Below are positions 52,291-60,513 of a stretch of 64,000 nucleotides of DNA, piece after piece. Position numbers and translations under genes: made by a program. The stretch is from positions 682,001 through 746,000 of the forward strand of contig CAWBTA010000006.1 in NCBI GenBank assembly GCA_963791625.1, in the 5' to 3' direction. The notes under the pieces are model-generated. The model made no database searches. It was not told the DNA's origin and saw nothing but the letters and a program-made list of their open reading frames with translations. The DNA is from JANMCE01 sp963791625. Lineage in GTDB: Bacteria; Actinomycetota; Acidimicrobiia; Acidimicrobiales; Ilumatobacteraceae. The first letter of the stretch is position 1; every line of letters starts with the position of its first letter.

Positions 52291-52363
52291 TGGAGCTTAG
52301 GGGAATTGAACCCCTGACCTCTTCCATGCCATGGAAGCGCTCTACCAACTGAGCTAAAGCCCC
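52291..52363 (-). tRNA. tRNA-Ala (GGC anticodon)
   Basis: A 73-nt cloverleaf on the - strand. Acceptor GGGGCTT pairs with AAGCTCC and contains the G3-U70 pair that marks tRNA-Ala, with discriminator A. The D arm GCTCAGTTGGTAGAGC, anticodon stem CTTCC/GGAAG with loop ATGGCAT (anticodon GGC) and T arm around GGGTTCAATTCCC are all present. The CCA end is not encoded. Confidence 0.97.
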
Positions 52364-52416
52364 GTAACTACGGCTCGGAGAGCTTACCACCGAGCCGCTG
52401 GACGGCGAAAACCAAT

Positions 52417-53769
52417 TCAGCCGGTGTAGTGGGCATCGGCCAACGTGAGCGCCTCATCGATGATGGCGAGGCCCTCTTGAACGTCCTCTACCGGCGAGTT
52501 GCACGGCGGGACGACGTGCATGCGGTTGTGCCAGATGAACGGCCAGAGTCCGGCGGCCTTGCACGCGTTGGCGACTTCCATCATGGGGGCCATGGCTGGA
52601 CCGGCGCCGTTGAACGGCGCAAGCGGCTCACGCGTGGCGCGATCTTTCACCAGTTCGATCGCCCAGAACGTGGCGAGGCCGCGTACCTCGCCAACCGAGG
52701 GATGCTTGGCCATGATGGCCTGCAATCCGGGGCCGATGACGTTCTCGCCCAGCATGGCTGAGTGTTCGTTGACGCCTTCTTCCTTGAACAAGTTGATAGA
52801 GGCAACGGCAACCGCGCAGGCCATGGGGTGACCCGAGTAAGTGAGGCCACCGGGGAACATCTTGTCCTTGAAGAAGTCGGCGATCTTGTCACTGATGACC
52901 ACGCCACCGAGCGGGAGGTAGCCGCTGTTCACACCCTTCGCGAAGGTGATGAGGTCGGGGCGAACGTTCCAGTGATCCATGGCGAACCAATGGCCGCAAC
53001 GACCGAAGCCGCTCATGACTTCATCGGCAATCAACACGATGCCGTGCTTGTCACAGATAGCCCGCACCCCCGCGAGGTAGCCGGGAGGCGGAACCAGGAT
53101 GCCGTTGGTGCCGACAACGGGCTCAAGGATGATGGCGGCAACCGTATGGGCACCTTCCACCATGAGTACGTCTTCGAGATGCTTCAGGGCCCGCACGCCC
53201 TCCTCTGCTTCGTCGGCGGAGAAGAACGCTGAGCGGTAGGCGAACGGTCCCCAGAAATGCACCACGCCACCCATGCCCGGCTCGCTCGGCCAACGACGCG
53301 GATCACCCGTGAGCATCAGGGCGCCGTTGGTGGCGCCGTGATAGCTGCGATAGGTGGACATCACCTTCGGGCGACCGGTGGTGAGGCGGGCCATACGGAT
53401 GGCGTTCTCGTTGGCTTCGGCACCACCGTTGGTGAAGAACACCATGTTGAGATCGGGGGGAGCAACCTCGGTGATCAAGCGCGCTGCTTCACCCCGAGCG
53501 TCATTGGCGAACGACGGGGCAACCGTGCAGAGGCGGTCGGCCTGTTCCTTGATGGCGGCGATCAGTTTGGGGTGTTGGTGGCCGACGTTCAGGTTGACGA
53601 GCTGGCTGGAGAAGTCGAGATAGCGCTTGCCGTTCTCATCCCAAAAGCGGCTGCCTTCGCCGCCCGCGATCACGAGCGGCTTGAGAGCACCCTGTGCCGA
53701 CCACGAGTGAAAGACGTGGGCACGATCATCGAGGTAGGCCTGGGTCGGCATCGTTTCGGTAGCGGTCAT
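52417..53769 (-). CDS. Class III (omega) aminotransferase
   Basis: A 450-residue fold-type I PLP enzyme. FFTNGGAEANENAIRMAR is the phosphate-binding segment, YHGATNGALMLTGDPRRW follows, VLIADEVMSGFGR carries the PLP-ring Asp, and ITFAKGVNSGYLPLGGV carries the Schiff-base Lys. Closest in character to taurine-pyruvate, beta-alanine-pyruvate or similar omega-aminotransferases; the amine donor cannot be fixed. ATG 53769. A second class III enzyme occurs at 59258-60469 in this window, of different sequence. Confidence 0.9.
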   Translation of the reverse strand: MTATETMPTQAYLDDRAHVFHSWSAQGALKPLVIAGGEGSRFWDENGKRYLDFSSQLVNLNVGHQHPKLIAAIKEQADRLCTVAPSFANDARGEAARLITEVAPPDLNMVFFTNGGAEANENAIRMARLTTGRPKVMSTYRSYHGATNGALMLTGDPRRWPSEPGMGGVVHFWGPFAYRSAFFSADEAEEGVRALKHLEDVLMVEGAHTVAAIILEPVVGTNGILVPPPGYLAGVRAICDKHGIVLIADEVMSGFGRCGHWFAMDHWNVRPDLITFAKGVNSGYLPLGGVVISDKIADFFKDKMFPGGLTYSGHPMACAVAVASINLFKEEGVNEHSAMLGENVIGPGLQAIMAKHPSVGEVRGLATFWAIELVKDRATREPLAPFNGAGPAMAPMMEVANACKAAGLWPFIWHNRMHVVPPCNSPVEDVQEGLAIIDEALTLADAHYTG

Positions 53770-53816
53770 ACCGAAAGCCTATTGCGCTCGGTCACGCCCT
53801 GCCGTGACGAGAGCGT

Positions 53817-54191
53817 TCAGGGCTGGGCGGGGGCCGAAATCGGTCCGGCATCCACTGCATGGGCTGGCCAGGCCATCATCCGCTTGATGTGGTTATCATG
53901 GCAAAAACAGGGACACGTGAGGTGTTGCCCGCAGCCGCTGTGGTTGGTACCCAAACAGCTGCCGCTGACGTTCATGGCGCTCTGACCCGACCGAGCCGCT
54001 TTGGGAATGCGGTGCCGAGCAATCAAGTAGATCGCAAGAACATACGCCGCAGCCATGACGATCTGCAGGGTCGGGATCCAGCTGGCGAAGGGCTGCATGA
54101 AGGCCGCAACAACTTCGATCCCGAGGGCGACAGCGCAGAACGCCACGACTCGTCGAGCCGCGCTTCGCGATGAGGTAGTTCCGCCGTGCAT
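53817..54191 (-). CDS. Small hypothetical membrane protein
   Basis: A frame of 124 residues from ATG 54191 with two hydrophobic stretches (VVAFCAVALGIEVVAAFMQPF, quoted to 20 as VVAFCAVALGIEVVAAFMQP, and TLQIVMAAAYVLAIYLIA). The C-terminal third, with QHLTCPCFCHD, looks unlike ordinary protein and may not be conserved. No family is recognised. It fills the gap between the aminotransferase and leuS, and could be a real two-helix protein with a shorter end. Confidence 0.4.
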   Translation of the reverse strand: MHGGTTSSRSAARRVVAFCAVALGIEVVAAFMQPFASWIPTLQIVMAAAYVLAIYLIARHRIPKAARSGQSAMNVSGSCLGTNHSGCGQHLTCPCFCHDNHIKRMMAWPAHAVDAGPISAPAQP

Positions 54192-54288
54192 GCCCCGCCT
54201 GCTTTCCGTGGCTCCGCCGCCACTCCAAGCATTGTGCCGGAAGGTCATCCCGCCCGTCGAGAGGCCATTCGACCCGTTCTTGAGCGAA

Positions 54289-57096
54289 TCAGACGACGAT
54301 GTTCACCATACGACCGGGCACGACGATGACCTTTTTCGGCGTGGCGCCGGCGAGTGCTTCGATGACTTTGGCGTCGGCCATCGCGATGCTCTCCACCGAC
54401 TTGGCGTCGGCGTCGGCAGCCACGGTGATGCGGCCACGTACCTTGCCGTTGATCTGCACCGGGTACTCGATGGTGTTCTCCACCAGCAACGCCGGGTCGG
54501 CAACGGGAAACGCCGCGTAGGTCAGCGACTCGGTGTGACCCAGCTTGGCCCACAGCTCCTCAGCCATGTGTGGGGCCAGGGGTGACAGCATGTGCACCAG
54601 CGGCTCAGCGACCTCGCGTGGCGTGGCCGACAGCGACGTGAGCGAGTTGTTCAGCTCGATCAGCTTGGCGATAGCCGTGTTGAAGCGCAGCGCATCCATG
54701 TCTTCGCTGACGCCGTGGATGGTCTTGTGCAGCAGTTTGCGGGTGGCATCGTCGGCGGGCGTATCGACCACGGTGCAGGCGCCGGTTTCCTCATCGACCA
54801 TGGCTCGCCATAGTCGCTGCAGGAAGCGCTGCATGCCGACCACATCACGGGTGGACCATGGGCGACTGGCGTCGAGTGGACCGGTGGACATCTCGTACAG
54901 CCGGAACGTGTCGGCGCCGTAGTTGTCGTACATGTCGTCGGGCGTCACCATGTTCTTCAGGCTCTTGCCCATCTTGCCGTACTCACGCTTCACCGGTTGA
55001 TCGTTGTGGAAGAACTTCCCGTCGCGCTCGACGACTTCTTCGGCCTCCACATATTGGCCACGATCATCGGTGTAGGCATAGGCCTGGATGTAGCCCTGGT
55101 TGAACAGGCGGTGGAACGGTTCTTCACTCGACACGTGGCCCAGGTCATAGAGCACCTTGTGCCAGAAACGGCTGTACAGCAGGTGCAGTACGGCGTGCTC
55201 GACGCCACCGACATACAGGTCCACACCGCCTACATCGCCGGCGGCGCGCGGCCCCATCCAATACTTCTCATTGGCAGGGTCGATGAAGCGCTCGTCGTTG
55301 ACCGGATCGATGTAGCGCATCTCGTACCAGCACGAGCCGGCCCACTGCGGCATCACGTTCAGGTCGCGGGTGTATGTCTTGGGGCCATCGCCCAGATCGA
55401 GTTCGACGCTCGTCCAGTGGGTGGCGCGGGCCAGCGGAATCTGCGGATCGGTGACCTCGTCGTTGGGGTCGATGGGTTCGGGCGCGTAGTCCTCCACCTC
55501 GGGTAGCAGCACGGGCAGCATGTTGTCGGGCAGTGCGAGGGGGCCGTGCTCGTCCCACACGATGGGGAACGGTTCTCCCCAGTAGCGCTGGCGAGCGAAA
55601 CCCCAATCTCGCAGGCGGTAGTTGATGGTGCCTTCGCCGTGACCGTGATGCTCCAACCAGGCGGTGGTGGCCTCCTTGGCCTCGGCCACGCTGGTGATGC
55701 GATTCAGGCTCAGCGTTTCGTTGGACGAGTTCACGTACGTGCCCTCGCCGACGTAGGCCTCTTTCCAGTCGTCGCAGATTGCACTGGGCTCGATGTCGTG
55801 GGAGGTGAACCAGGCATCGGGCGGCATCTGGGTAGCGATGATGGGCAGGCCGAACTGGCGAGCGAACGCAAAGTCACGCTCGTCGCCCGACGGTACGGCC
55901 ATGATGGCGCCGGTGCCGTACCCCATCAGCACGTAGTCGGCGATCCAGATGGGGATCTGCTTGCCCGTCACCGGGTTGGTGGCCGTGGAGCCGGTGAACA
56001 CACCGGTCTTTTCACGATCGGCTGCGGTGCGATCGAACTGATCCTTGGTCGCGGCTTCTTTGCGGTACACCGCCACGGCGTCGGTGTGGGCGGCTTGGGT
56101 CAGTGCGTCGACCATCGGATGCTCGGGCGACAGCACCATGAATGTCGCGCCGAACAGCGTGTCGGGTCGCGTCGTGAAGACATCGATCGGTCCGGCGTGG
56201 CTGTCGAAGCTGACCCGCGCGCCGGCGGAGCGACCGATCCAATTGCGCTGCATCAGCTTGATCGGCTCGGGCCAATCCAGACGATCGAGGTCGGCCAGCA
56301 GCCGATCGCCGTATGCGGTAATCCGCATCATCCACTGCTTCATGTTGCGCTTGAAAACCGGGAAGTTACCGATGTCGCTCTTGCCGTCAGCGGTGACCTC
56401 TTCGTTGGCCAACACGGTGCCCATTCCCGGACACCAGTTGACCGGAATCTCGGCCACGTATACCAGGCGGTGCTCATCCACCAGCAGGCGTTGTTCTACC
56501 TTCGACATCTCGGCCCAGGGCGTATGCGGTGTTGCGCCACTGCCGTCGGCAAACGACGCGATCAGTTCGCTGATGGGGCGAGCCTTGCCGTGTGATGGAT
56601 CGAACCATGAGTTGTAGATCTGCAGGAAGATCCATTGGGTCCAGCGGTAGAACGCCTCGTCGGTGGTGGAAACGCTGCGACGATTGTCGTGAGCCAGACC
56701 GAGACGACCCAGCTGGCGGCGCATGTTGGCCACGTTGTCTTCGGTGGTAACCCGCGGATGCTGCCCGGTGCGAATGGCGTACTGCTCGGCCGGTAGCCCG
56801 AAGCTGTCGTAACCCAACGTGTGCAACACGTTGAAGCCGGTCTTACGCTTGAATCGGGCGTAGACGTCGGTGCCGATATAGCCCAGCGGGTGCCCCACGT
56901 GCAGCCCCGTTCCCGATGGGTACGGGAACATGTCCATGATGAACAGCTTGTTGTCGGCTACCGGTCCGGCCAGTGCTCCGGCGGGGTTCGGCGCGTTGAA
57001 CGTCCCGTCGGCTTCCCACCGCTGTTGCCAGCGCAGCTCGATGTCTGCCGCCAGCGCAGCGGTGTAGCGGAACGGAGGAACGTCATCAGCGGCCAT
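54289..57096 (-). CDS. leuS: Leucyl-tRNA synthetase
   Basis: A 935-residue class I synthetase charging tRNA-Leu. PSGTGLHVGHPLGY carries the HIGH-type motif (HVGH), the CP1 editing domain has TTRPDTLFGATFMVLSPEHP, and the KMSKS loop reads KMGKSLKNM, an accepted variant. Trp-rich LRDWGFARQRYWGEPFPIVW and GGVEHAVLHLLYSRFWHKVL are typical of LeuRS. ATG 57096 matches the conserved N-terminus. It diverges from the acyl-AMP ligase gene by 69 bp. Confidence 0.97.
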   Translation of the reverse strand: MAADDVPPFRYTAALAADIELRWQQRWEADGTFNAPNPAGALAGPVADNKLFIMDMFPYPSGTGLHVGHPLGYIGTDVYARFKRKTGFNVLHTLGYDSFGLPAEQYAIRTGQHPRVTTEDNVANMRRQLGRLGLAHDNRRSVSTTDEAFYRWTQWIFLQIYNSWFDPSHGKARPISELIASFADGSGATPHTPWAEMSKVEQRLLVDEHRLVYVAEIPVNWCPGMGTVLANEEVTADGKSDIGNFPVFKRNMKQWMMRITAYGDRLLADLDRLDWPEPIKLMQRNWIGRSAGARVSFDSHAGPIDVFTTRPDTLFGATFMVLSPEHPMVDALTQAAHTDAVAVYRKEAATKDQFDRTAADREKTGVFTGSTATNPVTGKQIPIWIADYVLMGYGTGAIMAVPSGDERDFAFARQFGLPIIATQMPPDAWFTSHDIEPSAICDDWKEAYVGEGTYVNSSNETLSLNRITSVAEAKEATTAWLEHHGHGEGTINYRLRDWGFARQRYWGEPFPIVWDEHGPLALPDNMLPVLLPEVEDYAPEPIDPNDEVTDPQIPLARATHWTSVELDLGDGPKTYTRDLNVMPQWAGSCWYEMRYIDPVNDERFIDPANEKYWMGPRAAGDVGGVDLYVGGVEHAVLHLLYSRFWHKVLYDLGHVSSEEPFHRLFNQGYIQAYAYTDDRGQYVEAEEVVERDGKFFHNDQPVKREYGKMGKSLKNMVTPDDMYDNYGADTFRLYEMSTGPLDASRPWSTRDVVGMQRFLQRLWRAMVDEETGACTVVDTPADDATRKLLHKTIHGVSEDMDALRFNTAIAKLIELNNSLTSLSATPREVAEPLVHMLSPLAPHMAEELWAKLGHTESLTYAAFPVADPALLVENTIEYPVQINGKVRGRITVAADADAKSVESIAMADAKVIEALAGATPKKVIVVPGRMVNIVV

Positions 57097-57165
57097 ATCG
57101 GTTCTCCACGCTAGTTGGCCGACGCTTCCGGGGCCGGAACGTTCTTTCTGCGACAATGGGCAGCC

Positions 57166-58824
57166 GTGAGCCCGTTGCCTGTTGTCACCCACCTCCAGCA
57201 GTCCGCCGATCGGGTGGGTAAGGGCGTGGTGTTCATTAGCGGCGCCGAGCATGTGCGAGTTGGTTGGAACGAACTGCACCACGATGCCCGCACCGTTGGC
57301 GCTGCGTTGCAGGCCAGAGGTGTTCAGGTGGGGGATCACGTCGCCATTCTCGGGCCGACCTCCCGCGCGTTGGTAACAGCCATTCAGGGCTGCTGGCTGG
57401 CGGGTGCGGCGTCGATGGTGCTGCCGCTGCCGATGCGGATGGGTTCGCTGGATGAGTTCGTTACCCAAACCCGCACGCGTATTCGTCACGGTGACGCCCA
57501 GCTGTTACTGATCGACGAGACGCTGGCGCCGTTCTATCCGGTGGAGCCCGGTGACCCGCCGGTGGTGTTCCTCGCCGACATGATCGGTGGCTCCGACGAC
57601 GTGGTCATCCCCGCTCCCGACCCGGAGCGATTGTTGATTTTGCAATATACGAGCGGCTCCACCAGCGAGCCGAAGGGCGTCATGATTCCCGACCGTGTGC
57701 TCGGTGCAAACCTGCACGCGCTGGTGACCGCGGCAGAGATTCGGATCGATGAGGACGTCGTTGTGTCGTGGCTGCCGCTCTACCACGACATGGGGTTGGT
57801 CGGAACGCTGTCCACTCCGATGGTCTACGGCATCGATCTGGTGCAGGCCGCGCCGCAGGACTTCCTCGCCCATCCCGGCAATTGGATGCGGTGGCTTTCC
57901 GACTACCGGGGGACTGTCACCGCCGGTCCGAACTTTTCGTGGGTGCTGGCTGCCCGGGCGCTGCGTCGCATGGAAGGTCTCGACCTGTCGCCCATGCGCA
58001 TGGCCCTCTCGGGTGCGGAGCCGGTCGACCCGGACGCGGTTGAGGGCTTCGTGCGGGAGGCATCAAAGTTCGGCTTTCCAGCCGGGGCCGTGTTCCCTGC
58101 TTTTGGTATGGCCGAGGTCGGCATTGCCGGCACGTTTCCGCCGATGGGACGCGGCATGGTCTGCGACTCGGTTGACCGTCAGGTACTGGAGCGCGATCGC
58201 ATCGCGGTGCCGCGCCAACGGGTCGATGGTGATGAAGACACCGTCATCCGGCGTCTGCCGCACCTTGGGTTCGCCGTGCCGGGCCTTGAGATCCGGATCT
58301 GCCTGCCCAGCTCCGGCGACGTGCTGCCCGACCGTCATGTGGGCGAGTTGCAGATTCGTGGCACATCGGTGACACCCGGCTACTACAAACGTCCCGAAGC
58401 AACGGCCGCACTCTTTCGCGATGGCTGGTTGTGCACCGGTGACCTCGCGTACCTGGTAGATGGCGAGCTGGTGATGTGTGGCCGTATCAAAGATGTGATC
58501 ATCGTCGGCGGTCGCAACGTCTTCCCCGAAGACATCGAACGCGCCGTCAACGTGCTTGACGGCGTGCGCGCCGGCAACGTCATCGCATTCGGTGTTGATG
58601 GCTACAAGGGCAAGGAAACGGTCATCGTCGTCGCCGAAGTGAAGACCGATGACCTCGAGGCAGTGCGAGAGTTGATCCACCATCGAACGATCGAGGTCTG
58701 CGGTCTCCCACCCCGCGACATCATGCTCGTCCGGCCAAGCACGTTGCCGAAAACCTCCAGTGGCAAGCTGCAACGCAGTCTCTGCAAACAGCTCTACCTC
58801 GACGAGTGCCTCCAACTCGCATGA
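57166..58824 (+). CDS. Fatty acyl-AMP ligase / acyl-adenylating enzyme
   Basis: A 552-residue ANL-superfamily enzyme that adenylates an acyl substrate. The P-loop-like motif is LQYTSGSTSEPKGVM; SWLPLYHDMGLVGTL is typical of FAAL-type ligases; the C-terminal part has TGDLAYLVDGELVMCGRIKD and the catalytic Lys in LPKTSSGKLQRS. FAAL-type enzymes pass acyl-AMP to an acyl carrier protein, in lipid or polyketide assembly; no carrier or PKS is adjacent. Translation starts at GTG 57166. Confidence 0.87.
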   Translation: MSPLPVVTHLQQSADRVGKGVVFISGAEHVRVGWNELHHDARTVGAALQARGVQVGDHVAILGPTSRALVTAIQGCWLAGAASMVLPLPMRMGSLDEFVTQTRTRIRHGDAQLLLIDETLAPFYPVEPGDPPVVFLADMIGGSDDVVIPAPDPERLLILQYTSGSTSEPKGVMIPDRVLGANLHALVTAAEIRIDEDVVVSWLPLYHDMGLVGTLSTPMVYGIDLVQAAPQDFLAHPGNWMRWLSDYRGTVTAGPNFSWVLAARALRRMEGLDLSPMRMALSGAEPVDPDAVEGFVREASKFGFPAGAVFPAFGMAEVGIAGTFPPMGRGMVCDSVDRQVLERDRIAVPRQRVDGDEDTVIRRLPHLGFAVPGLEIRICLPSSGDVLPDRHVGELQIRGTSVTPGYYKRPEATAALFRDGWLCTGDLAYLVDGELVMCGRIKDVIIVGGRNVFPEDIERAVNVLDGVRAGNVIAFGVDGYKGKETVIVVAEVKTDDLEAVRELIHHRTIEVCGLPPRDIMLVRPSTLPKTSSGKLQRSLCKQLYLDECLQLA

Positions 58825-58958
58825 GCAACGACGAAACGCGAGATACTGCTGCCTGAGCCGCTGCGCTTGCCGCAAGTGGCACCGGTTTGACCTGCTGTGG
58901 GGCCGAGCAATCGCTCTTAGCGAGGTGGCAACCGGTGGATGTTTTGGCCTGGAGTACT

Positions 58959-59026
58959 CGGGGTTAATGACAAGTCACAGTTCACCGCTCGTCGAATGGG
59001 TGAACTCAGACTGTACGTTAACCCCG
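58959..59026. repeat. Nested inverted repeat in the 433-bp gap after the acyl-AMP ligase
   Basis: CGGGGTTAA (58959-58967) pairs with TTAACCCCG (59018-59026), and inside it GTTCACC (58980-58986) pairs with GGTGAAC (58999-59005), leaving a 12-base loop and asymmetric internal bulges with a further AGTC pairing. The structure spans 68 bp. It could be a terminator for the ligase, the end of a lost mobile element, or a structured RNA. The rest of the gap (58825-58958 and 59027-59257) shows only the HTH remnant. Confidence 0.6.
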
Positions 59027-59238
59027 ACGGGCTCAAATGGAATTGGTGGCCGCCGAGGTCGATGAGCGCGAAGGCGTAACACGGGCCGTCGACGTCGGCC
59101 CTCGCTGTCTCGCGGTTGGAGGACGCTCGCCCGCGGAACGAGTACGTAGTGGACGTCGGCGTCCACGGCATCTGCGTATCGTCGGAGCACGTCGAGCTGG
59201 ATGGTGCCGTTCCGTTCGGACGCTTCGGCGTAACCAAC
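58975..59238 (-). pseudogene. Fragment of an XRE regulator, mobile-mystery-protein-A-like
   Basis: Read from 59238 the frame gives VGYAEASERNGTIQLDVLRR and YADAVDADVHYVLVPR, the C-terminal end of an XRE helix-turn-helix protein of the mobile mystery protein A type, whose members end in SExxGTITLxTLRRxAEAL and a YALVP strand. The N-terminal DNA-binding helices are missing, replaced by the aminotransferase 3' region. After LVPR the frame becomes Arg-rich and unrelated. The usual partner, a Fic-domain mobile mystery protein B, is absent. Confidence 0.55.
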
Positions 59239-59257
59239 GGCCCCGGGGCTACTTAGC

Positions 59258-60469
59258 TCAGCTCAGCGAAGCGGCCAGGGCGTCGACGATGTGGTCGATT
59301 TGGGCGTCGGTAGTGACGTAGGGCGGGCAGAAGGTGAGGATGCCGGGAAGGGCGCGAGGGATGACGCCGTGCTCGTACATCTTGTTGCGGACCGCAACGG
59401 AATCGACGCCGTCGTGCAACACCGTGGCCCACATGGCTCCGACGCCACGGAGGCCCTGCAGCATGCCGTCGGACACCAGGCTCTGCAGGCCTTCGCCGAG
59501 ACGGGCGCCCATCTTGGCCCCACGTTCAAGCAGACCCTCTTTCTCGATGATGTCGAGGTTGGCCATACCGGCCGCGGTGGCGGTCGGGTGGCCCGAGTAA
59601 GTGAAGCCGTGACGCAGCATGAAGTTGGGGTCGGCTTCGAGGCCGGCGCGAACCTTGGCGCCGACGACCACGCCGCCGAGCGGGATGTAGCCGGAGGTGA
59701 CCTGCTTGGCGAAGGTGATCAGGTCTGGCCGCACGCCGTAATAGGTGCAGCCAAACCATTCGCCGAGACGTCCGAAACCGGTGATGACCTCATCGGCAAT
59801 CAGGAACGCGCCATGCTGATCGCACAACTTGCGCAGCGCCTGCAGATAGCCCTCATGCGGCGGCCACACGCCACCGGCACCTTGCACCGGCTCGGCCATG
59901 ACGGCGGCGATGCGACCAGGGTTGGCCAGGAACGCGTTGGCCATCGCCTCCACATCGTCGCCGGGCACGTTGATGATGCCGGGCAGTAACGGACCGAAGC
60001 CCTGCTGGTTGAGCGGCAGGCCCTGCGCGGAAGTTCCTCCGTAGTTCACGCCGTGATAGCCACGACCGCGGCTGATAATGATGTCGCGCTCGGGCTGCCC
60101 CGCCTGCACATGCGCGATGCGGGCCAACTTCATGGCGCTGTCGATGGCCTCCGACCCGGACCCGGCGAAGAAGACACGAGCGTCGTCAACAGGTGCGAGA
60201 TCTCGGATGCGTTCGGCCAACGCTTCGGTTGGTTCGTTGGTGAACGGGTCGAAGCAGTTGAACACGGCAATCTTGTTCATCTGGGCGGTGACGGCCTCGG
60301 TGATTTCATGGCGACCATGGCCGACCGCGTTGTACCAGAGGCTGGCCATGGCATCGATGTAGCTCTTGCCGGTGCTGTCCCAAACTACCGAACCTTCACC
60401 CCGGACGATGGTGATGAAGTCGGTGCCGGTCGGCTTAGCGAACGGGTGCAAAAACGCGGTCTTGGCCAT
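59258..60469 (-). CDS. Class III (omega) aminotransferase
   Basis: A 403-residue PLP enzyme. VFFAGSGSEAIDSAMKLAR is the phosphate-binding segment, RGYHGVNYGGTSAQ follows, FLIADEVITGFGRLGEWF holds the ring-stacking Asp and ITFAKQVTSGYIPLGGVVVG the Schiff-base Lys. It is about 45 residues shorter than the 52417 enzyme. The likely reaction is transfer between an omega-amine and pyruvate or 2-oxoglutarate; the substrate is open. ATG 60469 leaves a 44-bp divergent gap to the helicase gene. Confidence 0.9.
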   Translation of the reverse strand: MAKTAFLHPFAKPTGTDFITIVRGEGSVVWDSTGKSYIDAMASLWYNAVGHGRHEITEAVTAQMNKIAVFNCFDPFTNEPTEALAERIRDLAPVDDARVFFAGSGSEAIDSAMKLARIAHVQAGQPERDIIISRGRGYHGVNYGGTSAQGLPLNQQGFGPLLPGIINVPGDDVEAMANAFLANPGRIAAVMAEPVQGAGGVWPPHEGYLQALRKLCDQHGAFLIADEVITGFGRLGEWFGCTYYGVRPDLITFAKQVTSGYIPLGGVVVGAKVRAGLEADPNFMLRHGFTYSGHPTATAAGMANLDIIEKEGLLERGAKMGARLGEGLQSLVSDGMLQGLRGVGAMWATVLHDGVDSVAVRNKMYEHGVIPRALPGILTFCPPYVTTDAQIDHIVDALAASLS

Positions 60470-60513
60470 CGACCCAGCGTAGCCCGCAGGATCCGGTCAG
60501 ACTGGACGACGTT

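Noticed and set aside
52097..52390. A short - strand frame containing GALAQLVERFHGMEEVRG.
   Set aside because: This is the translated tRNA-Ala gene, a common artefact.
58959..59026. The nested dyad as an integron attC site.
   Set aside because: The right-hand core does not fit the GTTRRRY pattern and no cassette gene or integrase is near.
52417..60469. The two class III aminotransferases as a recent duplication.
   Set aside because: They differ in length and throughout the sequence outside the PLP motifs.
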